A stretch of 17,474 nucleotides of DNA from Anaerolineae bacterium (GTDB taxonomy: Bacteria > Chloroflexota > Anaerolineae > UBA4142): assembly GCA_026417715.1 (NCBI GenBank), contig JAOACU010000020.1, positions 1 through 17,474 on the forward strand, given 5' to 3'. The notes beneath the pieces were generated by a model, which was given only the letters and a program-made list of their open reading frames with translations, was not told the DNA's origin and ran no database searches. Below, in pieces: positions 6,501 to 13,105 of this stretch (within the stretch, counting starts at the first letter, position 1; every line of letters begins with the position of its first letter). The position numbers were made by a program, and so were the translations under genes.

Positions 6501-6808
6501 TGATTCTGCTGGCGCCGGTCGCGCCGTTTATGGCAGAAGAAATCTGGGCGCGCAAGGGTCGTCCATACTCGATCCACCAACAAAAGTGGTTGGAGTACGA
6601 TGAGCAACTCGCGGCGGATGAAGTCATCGTCCTGCCGATTCAGGTGAACGGCAAAGTGCGTGATCGCTTGCAAGTGCCAGTCGGTATCAGTGAGGCAGAG
6701 ATCAAAGACGCCGCGCTCAAATCGCCGCAGGTGCAAAAGCATCTCGGCGGCAAAGCACCATCCAAAGTGATTTACGTGCCCGGCAGATTGGTGAGCATCG
6801 TGGCGTAA
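3575..6808 (+). CDS. leuS: Leucyl-tRNA synthetase with three atypical insertions
   Basis: Class I synthetase that charges tRNA-Leu in the cytoplasm. ATG 3575 follows AAGGAGTG (3561-3568); the in-frame upstream start at 3440 lies inside the T-box and is rejected. Visible motifs: HIGH-type S-V-G-H (123-126), W-C-P-D-C, CP1 editing motifs TTRPDT and GTGAIMAVPAHDERD, R-D-W-G-I-S-R-Q-R-Y-W-G, and KMSKS at 843-847. The 1077 residues exceed the usual 820-870. The excess is an N-terminal tail of about 70 residues, Lys-rich then built on a PITQSP-type repeat (about 48-68); a pentapeptide repeat at about 360-393 at the entrance of the editing domain; and about 110 extra residues at about 515-640, before the G-T-M-I-N-S motif. 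Removing these leaves about 860. All core motifs are intact, so it is probably active. Expression is controlled by the leucine T-box upstream. Confidence 0.97.
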   Translation: MVSKTSNRKVSKAKVVNKKVTKAKVTRKVSGAKRIASKQTTSRTTPSPITESPIHPITQSPTHPITQPAGPFSTSEKYIPQEFEAKWYAKWQADELYKTAPADERPKMYILDFYPYPSGDGLSVGHCRNYVPTDALSRYYRMKGYNVLHPMGWDAFGLPAENAAIKMKTNPAKLIAQYAANYKRQFGLIGISYDWSREINSSDPSYYRWTQWIFLQLYKSWYDPRVNRARPIADLEAELAKQGTRDLPDAPPLTAEEWNAMDIKARRAYLSNFRLAYRKPAWVNWCPDCKTVIANEEVKEGRCWRSGTLVEKRLLNQWFFRITAYADRLLADLDLIDWPEHIKLMQRNWIGRSEGAEVQFSVFSDQYSVSTDSLNTDSLNTDLPNTDPLNTEHSITVFTTRPDTLWGATFMVLAPEHPLVEKLTTPEHKAEVEAYVKETMRKTEADRTAVEKEKTGVFIGAYAINPVNNERIPIWIADYVLMGYGTGAIMAVPAHDERDFAFALKYGLPILPVIERTDGLAKSFALGGTMRDGFADALRAENIPFEEKQGSLYITIPPAKMDRYIELAQEFVLPGKWNEIVGARWLFIFGKGDIETFGGIESEKRILARCHALEPNVRDKRTVMEMLYAVEFYRDALFHAEYGTMINSNQFTGTPGDVAVKRVTEWLEQIGKGKARVNYKLRDWGISRQRYWGAPIPIIHTEQGEVPVDEKDLPVKLPDVESYEPTATGESPLATIPKFVNVTLPDGTPGRRETDTMGTFACSSWYFLRFVDPHNDRAPFDRKQVDYWLPVDWYVGGAEHAVMHLLYARFWTKVLYDLGHLSFVEPFQRLRNQGLILASDGEKMSKSKGNVVTPDEVVAEYGGDALRAYEMFISDFEQATPWSTQGLSGTYRWLRRVWEILLAPLPQTPADANTESADRELRRKMHKTIKKVSSDLENFRFNTVISALMEFTNALYDAQTQAVSAAAFDEARDALLILLAPVAPFMAEEIWARKGRPYSIHQQKWLEYDEQLAADEVIVLPIQVNGKVRDRLQVPVGISEAEIKDAALKSPQVQKHLGGKAPSKVIYVPGRLVSIVA
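3716..3778 (+). repeat. Octamer array (CAATCACC) in the N-terminal tail of leuS
   Basis: About eight units close to CAATCACC/CATTCACC/AACTCACC with an 8-bp period. Translated, it gives a low-complexity Pro/Ile/Thr/Gln tail (PITESPIHPITQSP) ahead of the conserved start of the enzyme (K-Y-I-P-Q-E-F-E). Unlike the other arrays, it shows no inverted half. Confidence 0.8.
4653..4753 (+). repeat. In-frame inverted array (CACTGAATACTGAA words) in the leuS editing domain
   Basis: The left part has TTCAGTATTCAGTG forward, and the right part repeats its complement (CACTGAATACTGAA). Right-hand units alternate 7 and 8 bp, giving a 15-bp period translated as the pentapeptide T-D-S-L-N (variants TDLPN, TDPLN). 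It separates the strand ending G-A-E-V-Q-F from I-T-V-F-T-T-R-P-D-T, which in normal LeuRS are only a few residues apart. Confidence 0.85.
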
Positions 6809-6855
6809 AAATACACGCCCCGAAGGAACATATCCTTCGGGGCGTGTATTTTTTT
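6807..6855. terminator. Bidirectional intrinsic terminator between leuS and the CNB-domain gene
   Basis: A perfect 21-bp stem (6807-6827 with 6833-6853) and a 5-nt loop, with T-runs on both strands. It overlaps the leuS stop codon and touches the stop of the convergent gene, so it serves both. Confidence 0.93.
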
Positions 6856-9628
6856 ACGGCATCGTCGTCAGTTGATACCAGATGCGATAGTTGACGTGTC
6901 GTTTCATCGGCATCAGCATTCCAGTGGCTTTGTCACTTGGGTATTGGTCTGACACCATCACACCGTACGCATCACCGTACATATACAACGCGTAATTGCA
7001 CTGACACACATCGTCCGCTGATTTTTGTGGGTCATCGGGCATATCACCGCTGTTTTCGCCCCACCACTTGACTTTGGCTTCGGTACGCTTGCCGTTTTCA
7101 TCGCGCAACATCACATAAATCGAGTGGCTGTTGCCAGATTCGGCGACATCTTCAAACACGACTTTGGTGATGCGCCAGAATTTCTGTCCGCTGGCAACTG
7201 TAGCAGGGATGATCTTGAAATTGTTGACGTGTGGCAAATCTTTGCCGCTTCCCCGTACTAGGCGCGGGTCAACTTCGGGTGGTGGTAACGTTGGCTTGGG
7301 TGCGGCAGCGGGCGCAGCAACAGCAGGCGCCGGCGTTCGCGTCGGTATGATGCGCACGACGGTGGGGCGCGGTGTGAACGTCGGTGCAGGCGTGCGCGTC
7401 GGTACTGGCGTGTTCGTCGGAACGACGAATGCCACTTTGGCGGGTCCCGCGCTGTTTCCGCGCGTCGTGAACGATTCCTTTTGGATTTCCTCCGCGCTTG
7501 CCGAATTCGCCAACTGCAACCCAGCCACAGCCGATGTAACCGCGTTGACCGTAGTGAATGGACCCACTACAATCAAGAACCAAAACATCAATGCGATTAG
7601 GGTCACCGCGCGTAGTTTGCCAGCCAGCGACAAGCCACTCACGAGTATTCCCAGTTCCGTCCAAAAACTTGGGCTGGCAGCGCGCGCAGTGGTGCGACGT
7701 GCCACGCGCGGTGGCGTGTGCATCGGCGTTTGTAACGGTGGTGCGCTGTGTTGTCGCGCGACACCCAACGTCGTCGCGGGCTTGTGTTCAACCCGACTGT
7801 GTGGTGGGCTTGTGGTCGGCGACGCGCTCACGTAGGTACGCGATGACGGCGACGGCGTGCGCGTGTGCCCCAGCGGTCGAATCGGACGCGCGCCCGAAGG
7901 CGGCTGTTGAATGCGACGTGGCGGCGCGCTCGGTGCGCGCGGTGCCGCGCCTGGCGGATGAATCCGCGTGCTCGGTGGGACTTGTTGCGCGCGCGACAAC
8001 CGATCCGCCATCATTCGTGTAATCGTCAGCGTCAGCGCGGGGAACGCCTCGAGCATTTGTTGAAAATCGTTCTTGGCAATCGTCCAAATTTCGACTTCGC
8101 TCAATGCCTGCGCGGTCGCTTGATACGGCAGCCCTTGCACGATTTCTTGTTCGCCAAACGAATCGCCCGCGTCGAGAATGCCGAGCAGAATCGGCTCACC
8201 GTGCGGTCCCGTCGCCATCCGTTTGACTTCGCCGTTTTCGATCATAAAGAACGTGTGCGCGGGTTGACCCTCAAAGCAAATGATTTCGCCGGGACGAAAG
8301 CGGATGCCGCGCACTTTGGTCGCGATTTGCTTGAGTTCACTGGAGGCAAGATTCGAGAAGAGTTTGATACGCCGCAGATGACGCAACACAAAGTCGCTCT
8401 CTTGCGCGCTCAAACGTTGCGTGATCGTGCGGCTAAGCGAGAGACTGACTTCGGGGTATTGTACCATCACATCGTCAAAGTCGCTTTTGTAGAGCACCCA
8501 CACGGTCACATCGGTAGCGGCGCGCGCACATTCCGCGCGCGTGCGACCGGTCAAGAGTGCCATCTCGCCAAACGCTTCGCCGGGACGAATGCGTTCGAGG
8601 AGATGCGCATCGGAGAACGCGCTGTCCATCAGTTTCACTTCGCCGGCTTCGACGATGTACATCGCATCGCCGGGTGTGCCTTCGGTGTAGATCGCTTCTT
8701 CGGTGGGAAATTGCCGCAAGACGAGTCGCGCGGCAAGCGCGTGCAATGCGTCGGTCGGCATATCGGCAAAGAGTGGCAACGCGCGCATTCGCTCGACGGC
8801 TTCGGCTTGGTCGGCGATGCTCAAGGGTTCGGCAAGCGCGCGGCTAAAGGCGAGTTTGATGGAGGGGCGGCGCGTGATCAGTTCTTGGTAGGCGTCGCGC
8901 GTCAAGACCCACAAAGTCGTATCGCTCACGGCGCGCGCGGTCAAGGCGTACGGTTTGCCGGTGCACAGCGCAGTGTGACCGAACATCGCGCCAGCGTCCA
9001 GTTCTTCAAACGTTTGCCCATCGCTGGCTTGGGCGATGACGCGCACGTGTCCTTCTTCGATGATAAACGCGGCGTTGCCGGGCGTACCCGCTTCGACGAT
9101 GAGGTCACCGCGCGCGGCGGTGCGAAATTCGAGTTTCTGCGCGAGCGCGCGCAAATCGTCATCACTCAACGCGCCGAGGAGTTCGACGTTGCGCAAACGT
9201 TGTTGCACCAAGTATTTTTCGAGCGAAGGAATGCGCAAGCCCAAACTCGCACCGAACTTTAAGCCGATGCTCGGACGCTGGCGAATCAGGTCTTCGAGAT
9301 CAGCGCGCGCGAGCACGAGTAGGTGCGCGGGCGTAGTGCCCGCGACGCGCGCGGTCATCGAGTAGGGGCGATTCAACAATACATCAGACTCGCCCAAGAG
9401 ACTCCCCGCGCCGAGATTCGCGAGCGTAACGGCTTGGTCAATGTTTTTGCCTTCCAGTTTGATCCATCCCGATTCGATGACAAAGAGCGCGTCGCTCGGT
9501 TGTCCTTCGATGATGACTGTTTCGCCGGGCGCCACTTGGCGACGTCGCAAGCGCGCTGTCACCATTTGGCGTTCTTCGACGCTGAGGCGTTGAAATAACG
9601 GGATGGTATCAATCGGTTGTGGAATCAC
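6854..9628 (-). CDS. Membrane protein with four tandem cyclic-nucleotide-binding-like domains and an extracytoplasmic domain
   Basis: A 924-residue protein; GTG start at 9628, preceded by TGGAGGT. Four CNB (Crp-like) beta-barrel domains follow one another at about 1-140, 147-270, 281-405 and 420-545. Phosphate-binding cassettes are LLGESDVLLNRPYS, MFGHTALCTGKPYA, FGEMALLTGRTRAE and FGEQEIVQGLPYQ. Only the third (353-366) keeps both the canonical Glu (E355) and Arg (R364), so probably only it binds cAMP or cGMP; the others look structural. Next come a Pro/Arg/Ser-rich linker (about 548-655), a transmembrane helix (about 674-692), a Thr/Pro linker (VPTRTPAPTFTPRP, about 736-785), and a 130-residue extracytoplasmic domain with C-x-C (875-877) that I do not recognise. 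No HTH or kinase domain is seen. The layout suggests a cytoplasmic nucleotide signal coupled to an external domain (inference). Confidence 0.85.
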   Translation of the reverse strand: MIPQPIDTIPLFQRLSVEERQMVTARLRRRQVAPGETVIIEGQPSDALFVIESGWIKLEGKNIDQAVTLANLGAGSLLGESDVLLNRPYSMTARVAGTTPAHLLVLARADLEDLIRQRPSIGLKFGASLGLRIPSLEKYLVQQRLRNVELLGALSDDDLRALAQKLEFRTAARGDLIVEAGTPGNAAFIIEEGHVRVIAQASDGQTFEELDAGAMFGHTALCTGKPYALTARAVSDTTLWVLTRDAYQELITRRPSIKLAFSRALAEPLSIADQAEAVERMRALPLFADMPTDALHALAARLVLRQFPTEEAIYTEGTPGDAMYIVEAGEVKLMDSAFSDAHLLERIRPGEAFGEMALLTGRTRAECARAATDVTVWVLYKSDFDDVMVQYPEVSLSLSRTITQRLSAQESDFVLRHLRRIKLFSNLASSELKQIATKVRGIRFRPGEIICFEGQPAHTFFMIENGEVKRMATGPHGEPILLGILDAGDSFGEQEIVQGLPYQATAQALSEVEIWTIAKNDFQQMLEAFPALTLTITRMMADRLSRAQQVPPSTRIHPPGAAPRAPSAPPRRIQQPPSGARPIRPLGHTRTPSPSSRTYVSASPTTSPPHSRVEHKPATTLGVARQHSAPPLQTPMHTPPRVARRTTARAASPSFWTELGILVSGLSLAGKLRAVTLIALMFWFLIVVGPFTTVNAVTSAVAGLQLANSASAEEIQKESFTTRGNSAGPAKVAFVVPTNTPVPTRTPAPTFTPRPTVVRIIPTRTPAPAVAAPAAAPKPTLPPPEVDPRLVRGSGKDLPHVNNFKIIPATVASGQKFWRITKVVFEDVAESGNSHSIYVMLRDENGKRTEAKVKWWGENSGDMPDDPQKSADDVCQCNYALYMYGDAYGVMVSDQYPSDKATGMLMPMKRHVNYRIWYQLTTMP

Positions 9629-9650
9629 TCAATTACCTCCAGATAGAACT

Positions 9651-9749
9651 CTAGCGATGGTTAGGGTCTTTCTTCAGCAACTCAAGATTCTTTTTCGCCG
9701 TCTTTTGGACAGGTTTAGGAAGATTGGCAATTTGATTTGAGACGAACAT
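9651..9749 (-). pseudogene. Truncated RelE-superfamily toxin-like fragment
   Basis: A 32-codon frame from ATG 9749 to TAG 9651. It reads M-F-V-S-N-Q-I-A-N-L-P-K-P-V-Q-K-T and then A-K-K-N-L-E-L-L-K-K-D-P-N-H-R. The pattern LPxxVQKxAxKxLxLLxxxPxH is the N-terminal helical hairpin of a RelE-like family of small toxins of about 90-100 residues. The rest is absent, and the Shine-Dalgarno of the next gene follows within 25 nt. It lies 9 nt after the gene upstream and has no clear ribosome-binding site. Probably a degraded toxin start; the family call rests on a short segment. Confidence 0.4.
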
Positions 9750-9758
9750 TCGTAGGTA

Positions 9759-10136
9759 TTAGCGAACACGCACTCGACCGCTTTTCTTTGCAGTCACAAG
9801 GACTGGCGTAACAGACTTGCGTTGTGCGTGTCGGTGACGGGTTGACGGCTTGGCTAATCCAAGTTCAGCGCGCACCTGTTCGAGTGACAGATTCTTGCTA
9901 CGATCTTTGGGGTGTTGCTTGTTCAAGTGGCTTGGAATATCGGCAAGTGTAAGGACTGGTAACTCGAGTGCCTCCTTGAACCATTCGATGTCTTTCTGCA
10001 ATTCTTCCAATGATTCGCCCATCGGCGTAACAGCCTTTTCCGTGCAAGCCACGATCGAGCCGTTATCATAATACACTTCGCGAATAACGTAGGTACCATC
10101 CTCTTCGCGAAAGACACGATATTCCCAGGTCATCAT
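9759..10136 (-). CDS. Conserved-looking small protein, possible partner of the adjacent broken toxin
   Basis: A 125-residue protein whose start overlaps the end of the upstream toxin pseudogene by ATGA. Two consecutive ATGs occur (10136 and 10133); GAGGAGGGG lies just upstream and spaces better to the second. The N-terminal half (W-E-Y-R-V-F-R-E-E-D-G-T-Y-V-I-R-E-V-Y-Y) has beta-strand character, followed by a helix (GESLEELQKDIEWFKEALELPVL), recalling small HicB-like alpha/beta domains. The tail has L-S-L-E-Q-V-R-A-E-L-G-L and is then basic. I do not recognise a named family. Translational coupling to a RelE/ParE-type toxin suggests an antitoxin or co-factor role, but this is not shown. The frame is intact although its partner is broken. 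Confidence 0.6.
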   Translation of the reverse strand: MMTWEYRVFREEDGTYVIREVYYDNGSIVACTEKAVTPMGESLEELQKDIEWFKEALELPVLTLADIPSHLNKQHPKDRSKNLSLEQVRAELGLAKPSTRHRHAQRKSVTPVLVTAKKSGRVRVR

Positions 10137-10427
10137 AACCCCTCCTCTGCACCACGAAGAAACAGGTGGCTACCTCTTTTCTTCCCTATCCTTTGAATCT
10201 CGATAATCCGAACCTGTGTGTCCACATCATACAAAACTCGGAAACTTCCAATCCGTAACTCCCATTCTGCTATCTGATTGGGGCGCAGTCGCTTGCGATT
10301 CCGAGTTTCGACTGTTGGCTCGTGCCGCAGATTCGCCTCAATGCCGTCGAGAATGATCTTTTGCTCACGTTTACTGAACCATCTCAGGTCTTGGACTGCT
10401 TAGGGCGTGTACTCAATTTCATACATT
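10133..10427 (-). pseudogene. RelE/ParE-family toxin, broken by a stop codon and a frameshift
   Basis: Read from ATG 10427 the frame gives M-Y-E-I-E-Y-T-P and then an in-frame TAA (10403-10401), then A-V-Q-D-L-R-W. A one-base excess follows near 10379-10382 (TGGG), after which the next frame continues F-S-K-R-E-Q-K-I-I-L-D-G-I, and later R-L-R-P-N-Q-I-A-E-W-E-L-R-I-G and F-R-V-L-Y-D-V, ending I-I-E-I-Q-R-I-G-K-K-R-G. This is the order of elements in RelE/ParE mRNA-interferase-type toxins: helical hairpin, then a beta-sheet with R-I-G-x-F-R-V and I-x-R-I-G-x-K-R-G. The length without lesions is about 97 residues. The end overlaps the next gene by ATGA. Two independent lesions make a real pseudogene more likely than one sequencing error. 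Confidence 0.75.
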
Positions 10428-10452
10428 AACGACACTGTCTCAATGCCTCAAG

Positions 10453-11223
10453 TTACTCTTGTTGTCGAAACACCAACTTCCACCCACGCGGCGTCATTCC
10501 ACGATCGGCGGGGCAGTTGGCGGGCTTGGCGCCGATGACCAGATTGCTGATCGTTTCTGTTTGCGAATGCAGAATCGTCACGGCGTAGGTGCCCGGCGCG
10601 GCTTGATAGTCGGCATAGCCCGGTCCGTACTCTGGCTTCAAGCCCGTGTACACAGTTTCGATGGTGTCCTTGCCGCGAATTTCGATGGCAATGTTCGGCA
10701 GGTCTCTACCAGCGGCATCGCGCACATAAAACTTGAGACGCGCAGTGTCGGGTTCATCGGTGCAGGACAATTGCTTGTGTTCGACCAGTTTGAAACTGAG
10801 CACGCGCGGCATCGGCGTAGCCACAACCGTAATGGTGATGACCGCGCCACGGCGCGGCAAGGGCGTGGGGCGCAATGTGGTGTAGGGCAAGGCATAACCG
10901 AGCGCGTGACCGAGATGAATGAGTGCATCCTGCCGAGTAGTTTCATTGGTGCTACGTCGCTCACGTTCGATCAAGTCGGCAAAGGTTTGCGCGGGGTGGG
11001 CAAGTTGGAGCGCGGCGATACGACGTTGGGCAAGGGCAACATCACCATCCGCTTCGTACGCGAGACTGATCATTCGCACGTACTCTTCTTTGAGTGCCGA
11101 ACGCAAAGCGGCAGGGTCGGCATTCTTGAAATCCAGGGCGATTACCACCCCCGTGATCACCAGCCCCACCGCGACGCCAAGACCTAGACTGATCACAGCA
11201 AGGACAAGGATGGGTCCTTGCAA
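10453..11223 (-). CDS. Membrane-anchored extracytoplasmic protein, unknown function
   Basis: About 256 residues. A hydrophobic segment at about 3-31 (ILVLAVISLGLGVAVGLVI) is a signal anchor. Residues about 33-115 are helical (DPAALRSALKEEYVRMISLAYEADGD region and a Gln/Ala/Arg-rich helix). A short Pro/Arg-rich linker (RPTPLPRRG) leads to a C-terminal beta domain with RDLPNIAIEIRG and APGTYAVTI motifs. These resemble prealbumin-like or carboxypeptidase-regulatory-like domains, and two cysteines (in LSCTDEP and ANCPAD) could form a disulfide. The annotated start is TTG at 11223, with a poorly placed GAGG; no ATG or GTG lies between it and the in-frame TAG upstream, so the true start is uncertain. 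I recognise no enzyme motif. Confidence 0.7.
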   Translation of the reverse strand: MQGPILVLAVISLGLGVAVGLVITGVVIALDFKNADPAALRSALKEEYVRMISLAYEADGDVALAQRRIAALQLAHPAQTFADLIERERRSTNETTRQDALIHLGHALGYALPYTTLRPTPLPRRGAVITITVVATPMPRVLSFKLVEHKQLSCTDEPDTARLKFYVRDAAGRDLPNIAIEIRGKDTIETVYTGLKPEYGPGYADYQAAPGTYAVTILHSQTETISNLVIGAKPANCPADRGMTPRGWKLVFRQQE

Positions 11224-11374
11224 AACCTCGCGTGTGTTTCGGAAAATACTCTTGTCTCCGTTTGACTCCTACAAACGCGGATACTTGATGATGGATTAAA
11301 CCGAGGATAAAAACGAGTGGCTTGGTAGGTAACGGACAAATATGATATAATCGCTTGTGTTCTGATGTAAAAAA

Positions 11375-11459
<85 letters not shown>

Positions 11460-11475
11460 ATTTCGACTAGCCCCA

Positions 11476-11504
11476 AGTATATGGAAAAATTGGCGTAAAG
11501 TCAA
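11476..11504 (-). promoter_or_regulatory. Promoter of tRNA-Leu
   Basis: On the minus strand, TTGACT (11504-11499), a 17-nt spacer and TATACT (11481-11476). The tRNA begins 16 nt downstream of the -10 element. A near-consensus stable-RNA promoter. Confidence 0.85.
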
Positions 11505-11525
11505 ATTCGGCAAAATGGCGTTCAC

Positions 11526-11675
11526 GGCTAGTGCAAAGTCGGTGTTGGCGACTGCAAGTCGCCGCGACAAAGACCCCAAGCCCGCCTTCGCGGGCTAAAC
11601 GAGCCGCCGCAGGCTTCGCCGTGAGCTCAGCCGAACGGGCGGCTTTGGGTAGTTGTTACTGTGAATTCATTCGCC
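11526..11675 (+). repeat. REP-like palindromic repeat, copy A
   Basis: Shares the order of blocks with 15411-15533: GGCT(A/G)GTGCA, TTGGCGACT-CAAGTCGCC, a palindrome around GGCTAAAC, another GC-rich palindrome, then GTTGTTACTGTGAATTCATTCGCC. It contains hairpins (GGCGACT/AGTCGCC; AGCCCGCC/GGCGGGCT-like) and no coding sequence. It is flanked by the 14-bp direct repeat GGCAAAATGGCGTT at 11509-11522 and 11686-11699, which could mark insertion. It fills most of the gap between tRNA-Leu and the amidohydrolase. Confidence 0.75.
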
Positions 11676-11736
11676 ACCAACCCTGGGCAAAATGGCGTTT
11701 TCTGCCCAGCAGGATATTTCTTGAGGAGAAGTGCCA

Positions 11737-12930
11737 ATGACCTACCTCGACCGTGCGCGTGCCTTGCACAATCGCCTTGTTGCGATTCGCCGCGATTTGC
11801 ACGCGCATCCCGAATTGTTCTTCCAAGAAGTTCGCACCGCGCAACGCATCGTCGAGATTCTGCGCGAACTTGGCATCGAAGCGCAAACTGGTATTGCGCG
11901 CACCGGCGTCGTCGCGTATATCGGCAATGGCACACCGCGCGTTGGTTTGCGCGCGGATATGGACGCGCTGCCGATTCTGGAAGCGAACGATGTGCCGTAC
12001 AAATCGCAAAACCCCGGCGTGATGCACGCGTGCGGTCACGATGCGCACGTCACGTGCTTGCTCGGCGCGGCGATGCTGTTGCACGAAGACGCGCAACGCG
12101 GCGCGCTGCGCGGTTCGGTCAAACTGCTGTTCCAGCCCGCCGAAGAAAACTGCGGCGCGGATGGCAAGAGTGGCGGGCGTCTGATGGTCGAAGCAGGCGC
12201 GCTCGACGATGTGGATGCTGTGTTTGGTTTGCACGTGGCGAGTATGCTACCGAGTGGTGAAATTTACGTGCGCGCCGGCGCGTTTATGGCGGCGGTGGAT
12301 ACCTTCGAGGCAGAAATCATCGGACGCGGCGGACACGGCGCGTATCCGCACCAAGCCCTCGATTCGATTTGGCTTGCCGCACAAGTGATCAACGCGATTT
12401 ACGGCATCGTCGCGCGGCGAATGGACCCGACCAGACACGGATTGATTTCGGTTTGTTCGATTCACGCGGGCACAACGACGAATGTGATTCCCGACGCGGT
12501 GAAAATCAGCGGCACGATTCGCAGTTTCGATGAGACGACGCGCGCGCTGTTACATCGCGAATTAGAACACGCGTTCGCATTGGCGCGCACGTGGGGTGGC
12601 GATTACAAGTGGAAATTGATTGACGGTTACCCCGCGACAGTCAACGATGCGCGGATGGCGGAACTCGTGCGCGCCGTCGCGCGTGAGGTAGTGGGTGCGG
12701 ACAAGGTGAAAGAAGCCGAGTTGCAGATGGGCGCGGAAGATTTTAGTTTTATGGCACGTGCCAAGCCCGCCGCGTTCTTCAATCTGGGTGCGAAAAAAGA
12801 CACGCTCGACCGCCCGCATCACAATCCGATGTTCGACATTGACGAAAGCGTCCTACCAATTGGCGCGGCGATGCTTGCGGCTACGGCGCAACGTTTTTTG
12901 AACTTGGACTGGGTAGTGATCAAAAAGTAA
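11737..12930 (+). CDS. M20D-family amidohydrolase (N-acyl-amino-acid / hippurate hydrolase type)
   Basis: Cytoplasmic di-metal hydrolase removing acyl groups from N-acyl amino acids, in the family of hippurate and IAA-amino-acid hydrolases. ATG 11737 is 8 nt after GAGGAG (11723-11728); the GTG at 11731 is too close to that site. 397 residues, the normal length. Motifs in order: H-A-H-P-E-L near residue 28, A-D-M-D-A-L-P-I, metal-binding M-H-A-C-G-H-D-A-H, L-F-Q-P-A-E-E-N, the dimerisation-domain motif G-H-G-A-Y-P-H-Q, and near the C-terminus M-G-A-E-D-F-S-F. All metal and catalytic positions of the family appear present. It stands alone with no obvious operon partner, so the natural substrate cannot be given. 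Its last codons (I-K-K, stop) fall in a dispersed repeat shared with the gene ending at 2556. Confidence 0.92.
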   Translation: MTYLDRARALHNRLVAIRRDLHAHPELFFQEVRTAQRIVEILRELGIEAQTGIARTGVVAYIGNGTPRVGLRADMDALPILEANDVPYKSQNPGVMHACGHDAHVTCLLGAAMLLHEDAQRGALRGSVKLLFQPAEENCGADGKSGGRLMVEAGALDDVDAVFGLHVASMLPSGEIYVRAGAFMAAVDTFEAEIIGRGGHGAYPHQALDSIWLAAQVINAIYGIVARRMDPTRHGLISVCSIHAGTTTNVIPDAVKISGTIRSFDETTRALLHRELEHAFALARTWGGDYKWKLIDGYPATVNDARMAELVRAVAREVVGADKVKEAELQMGAEDFSFMARAKPAAFFNLGAKKDTLDRPHHNPMFDIDESVLPIGAAMLAATAQRFLNLDWVVIKK

Positions 12931-13024
12931 TGCTGAGCGTGTCATTCTGAGGCGCGCTTTACGCGGTGCTGAGCGAAACCGAAGCAAAGAATCTCTCAAC
13001 GCACTTTGCGAGACGCTTTGTTTT
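12917..13024 (+). repeat. Second, partial copy of the MITE-like repeat
   Basis: 12917-12961 matches 2543-2587 with one mismatch, starting inside the amidohydrolase coding region. Downstream blocks AAGAATCTCTCAA and ACGCTTTG also recur, with different spacing. The right-hand inverted end present in the first copy is not found here, so this copy is truncated or rearranged. It lies between two convergent genes. Confidence 0.75.
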
Positions 13025-13061
13025 TCTCTATGTTCTCCATGTTCCCTGTGGCATATCTCAG

Positions 13062-13101
13062 TTACCAAAAATCTGCAATCGAAAATCAAAAATCGAAAAT
13101 C
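13062..13101 (+). repeat. Short low-complexity array (AATCGAAAATC words)
   Basis: Repeats of AAAATC-type words just after the convergent guaA stop codon. It includes ATCTGCAATCGAAAATC (13071-13087), identical to 2965-2981 between the tRNA-Ala genes. No terminator hairpin is clear here for either gene. Confidence 0.65.
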
Positions 13102-13105
13102 TCCC

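Noticed and set aside
7865..9262. A 465-codon open frame on the plus strand opposite the CNB-domain gene
   Set aside because: It is the antisense shadow of a GC-rich gene with clear domains. The translation is Arg/His/Phe-rich with no recognisable motif, and no ribosome-binding site supports it.
11322..11351. TTGGTA-18-TATAAT promoter on the plus strand
   Set aside because: It would transcribe antisense through tRNA-Leu, and the nearest plus-strand gene starts about 390 bp away. Possibly a chance AT-rich match, so not annotated.
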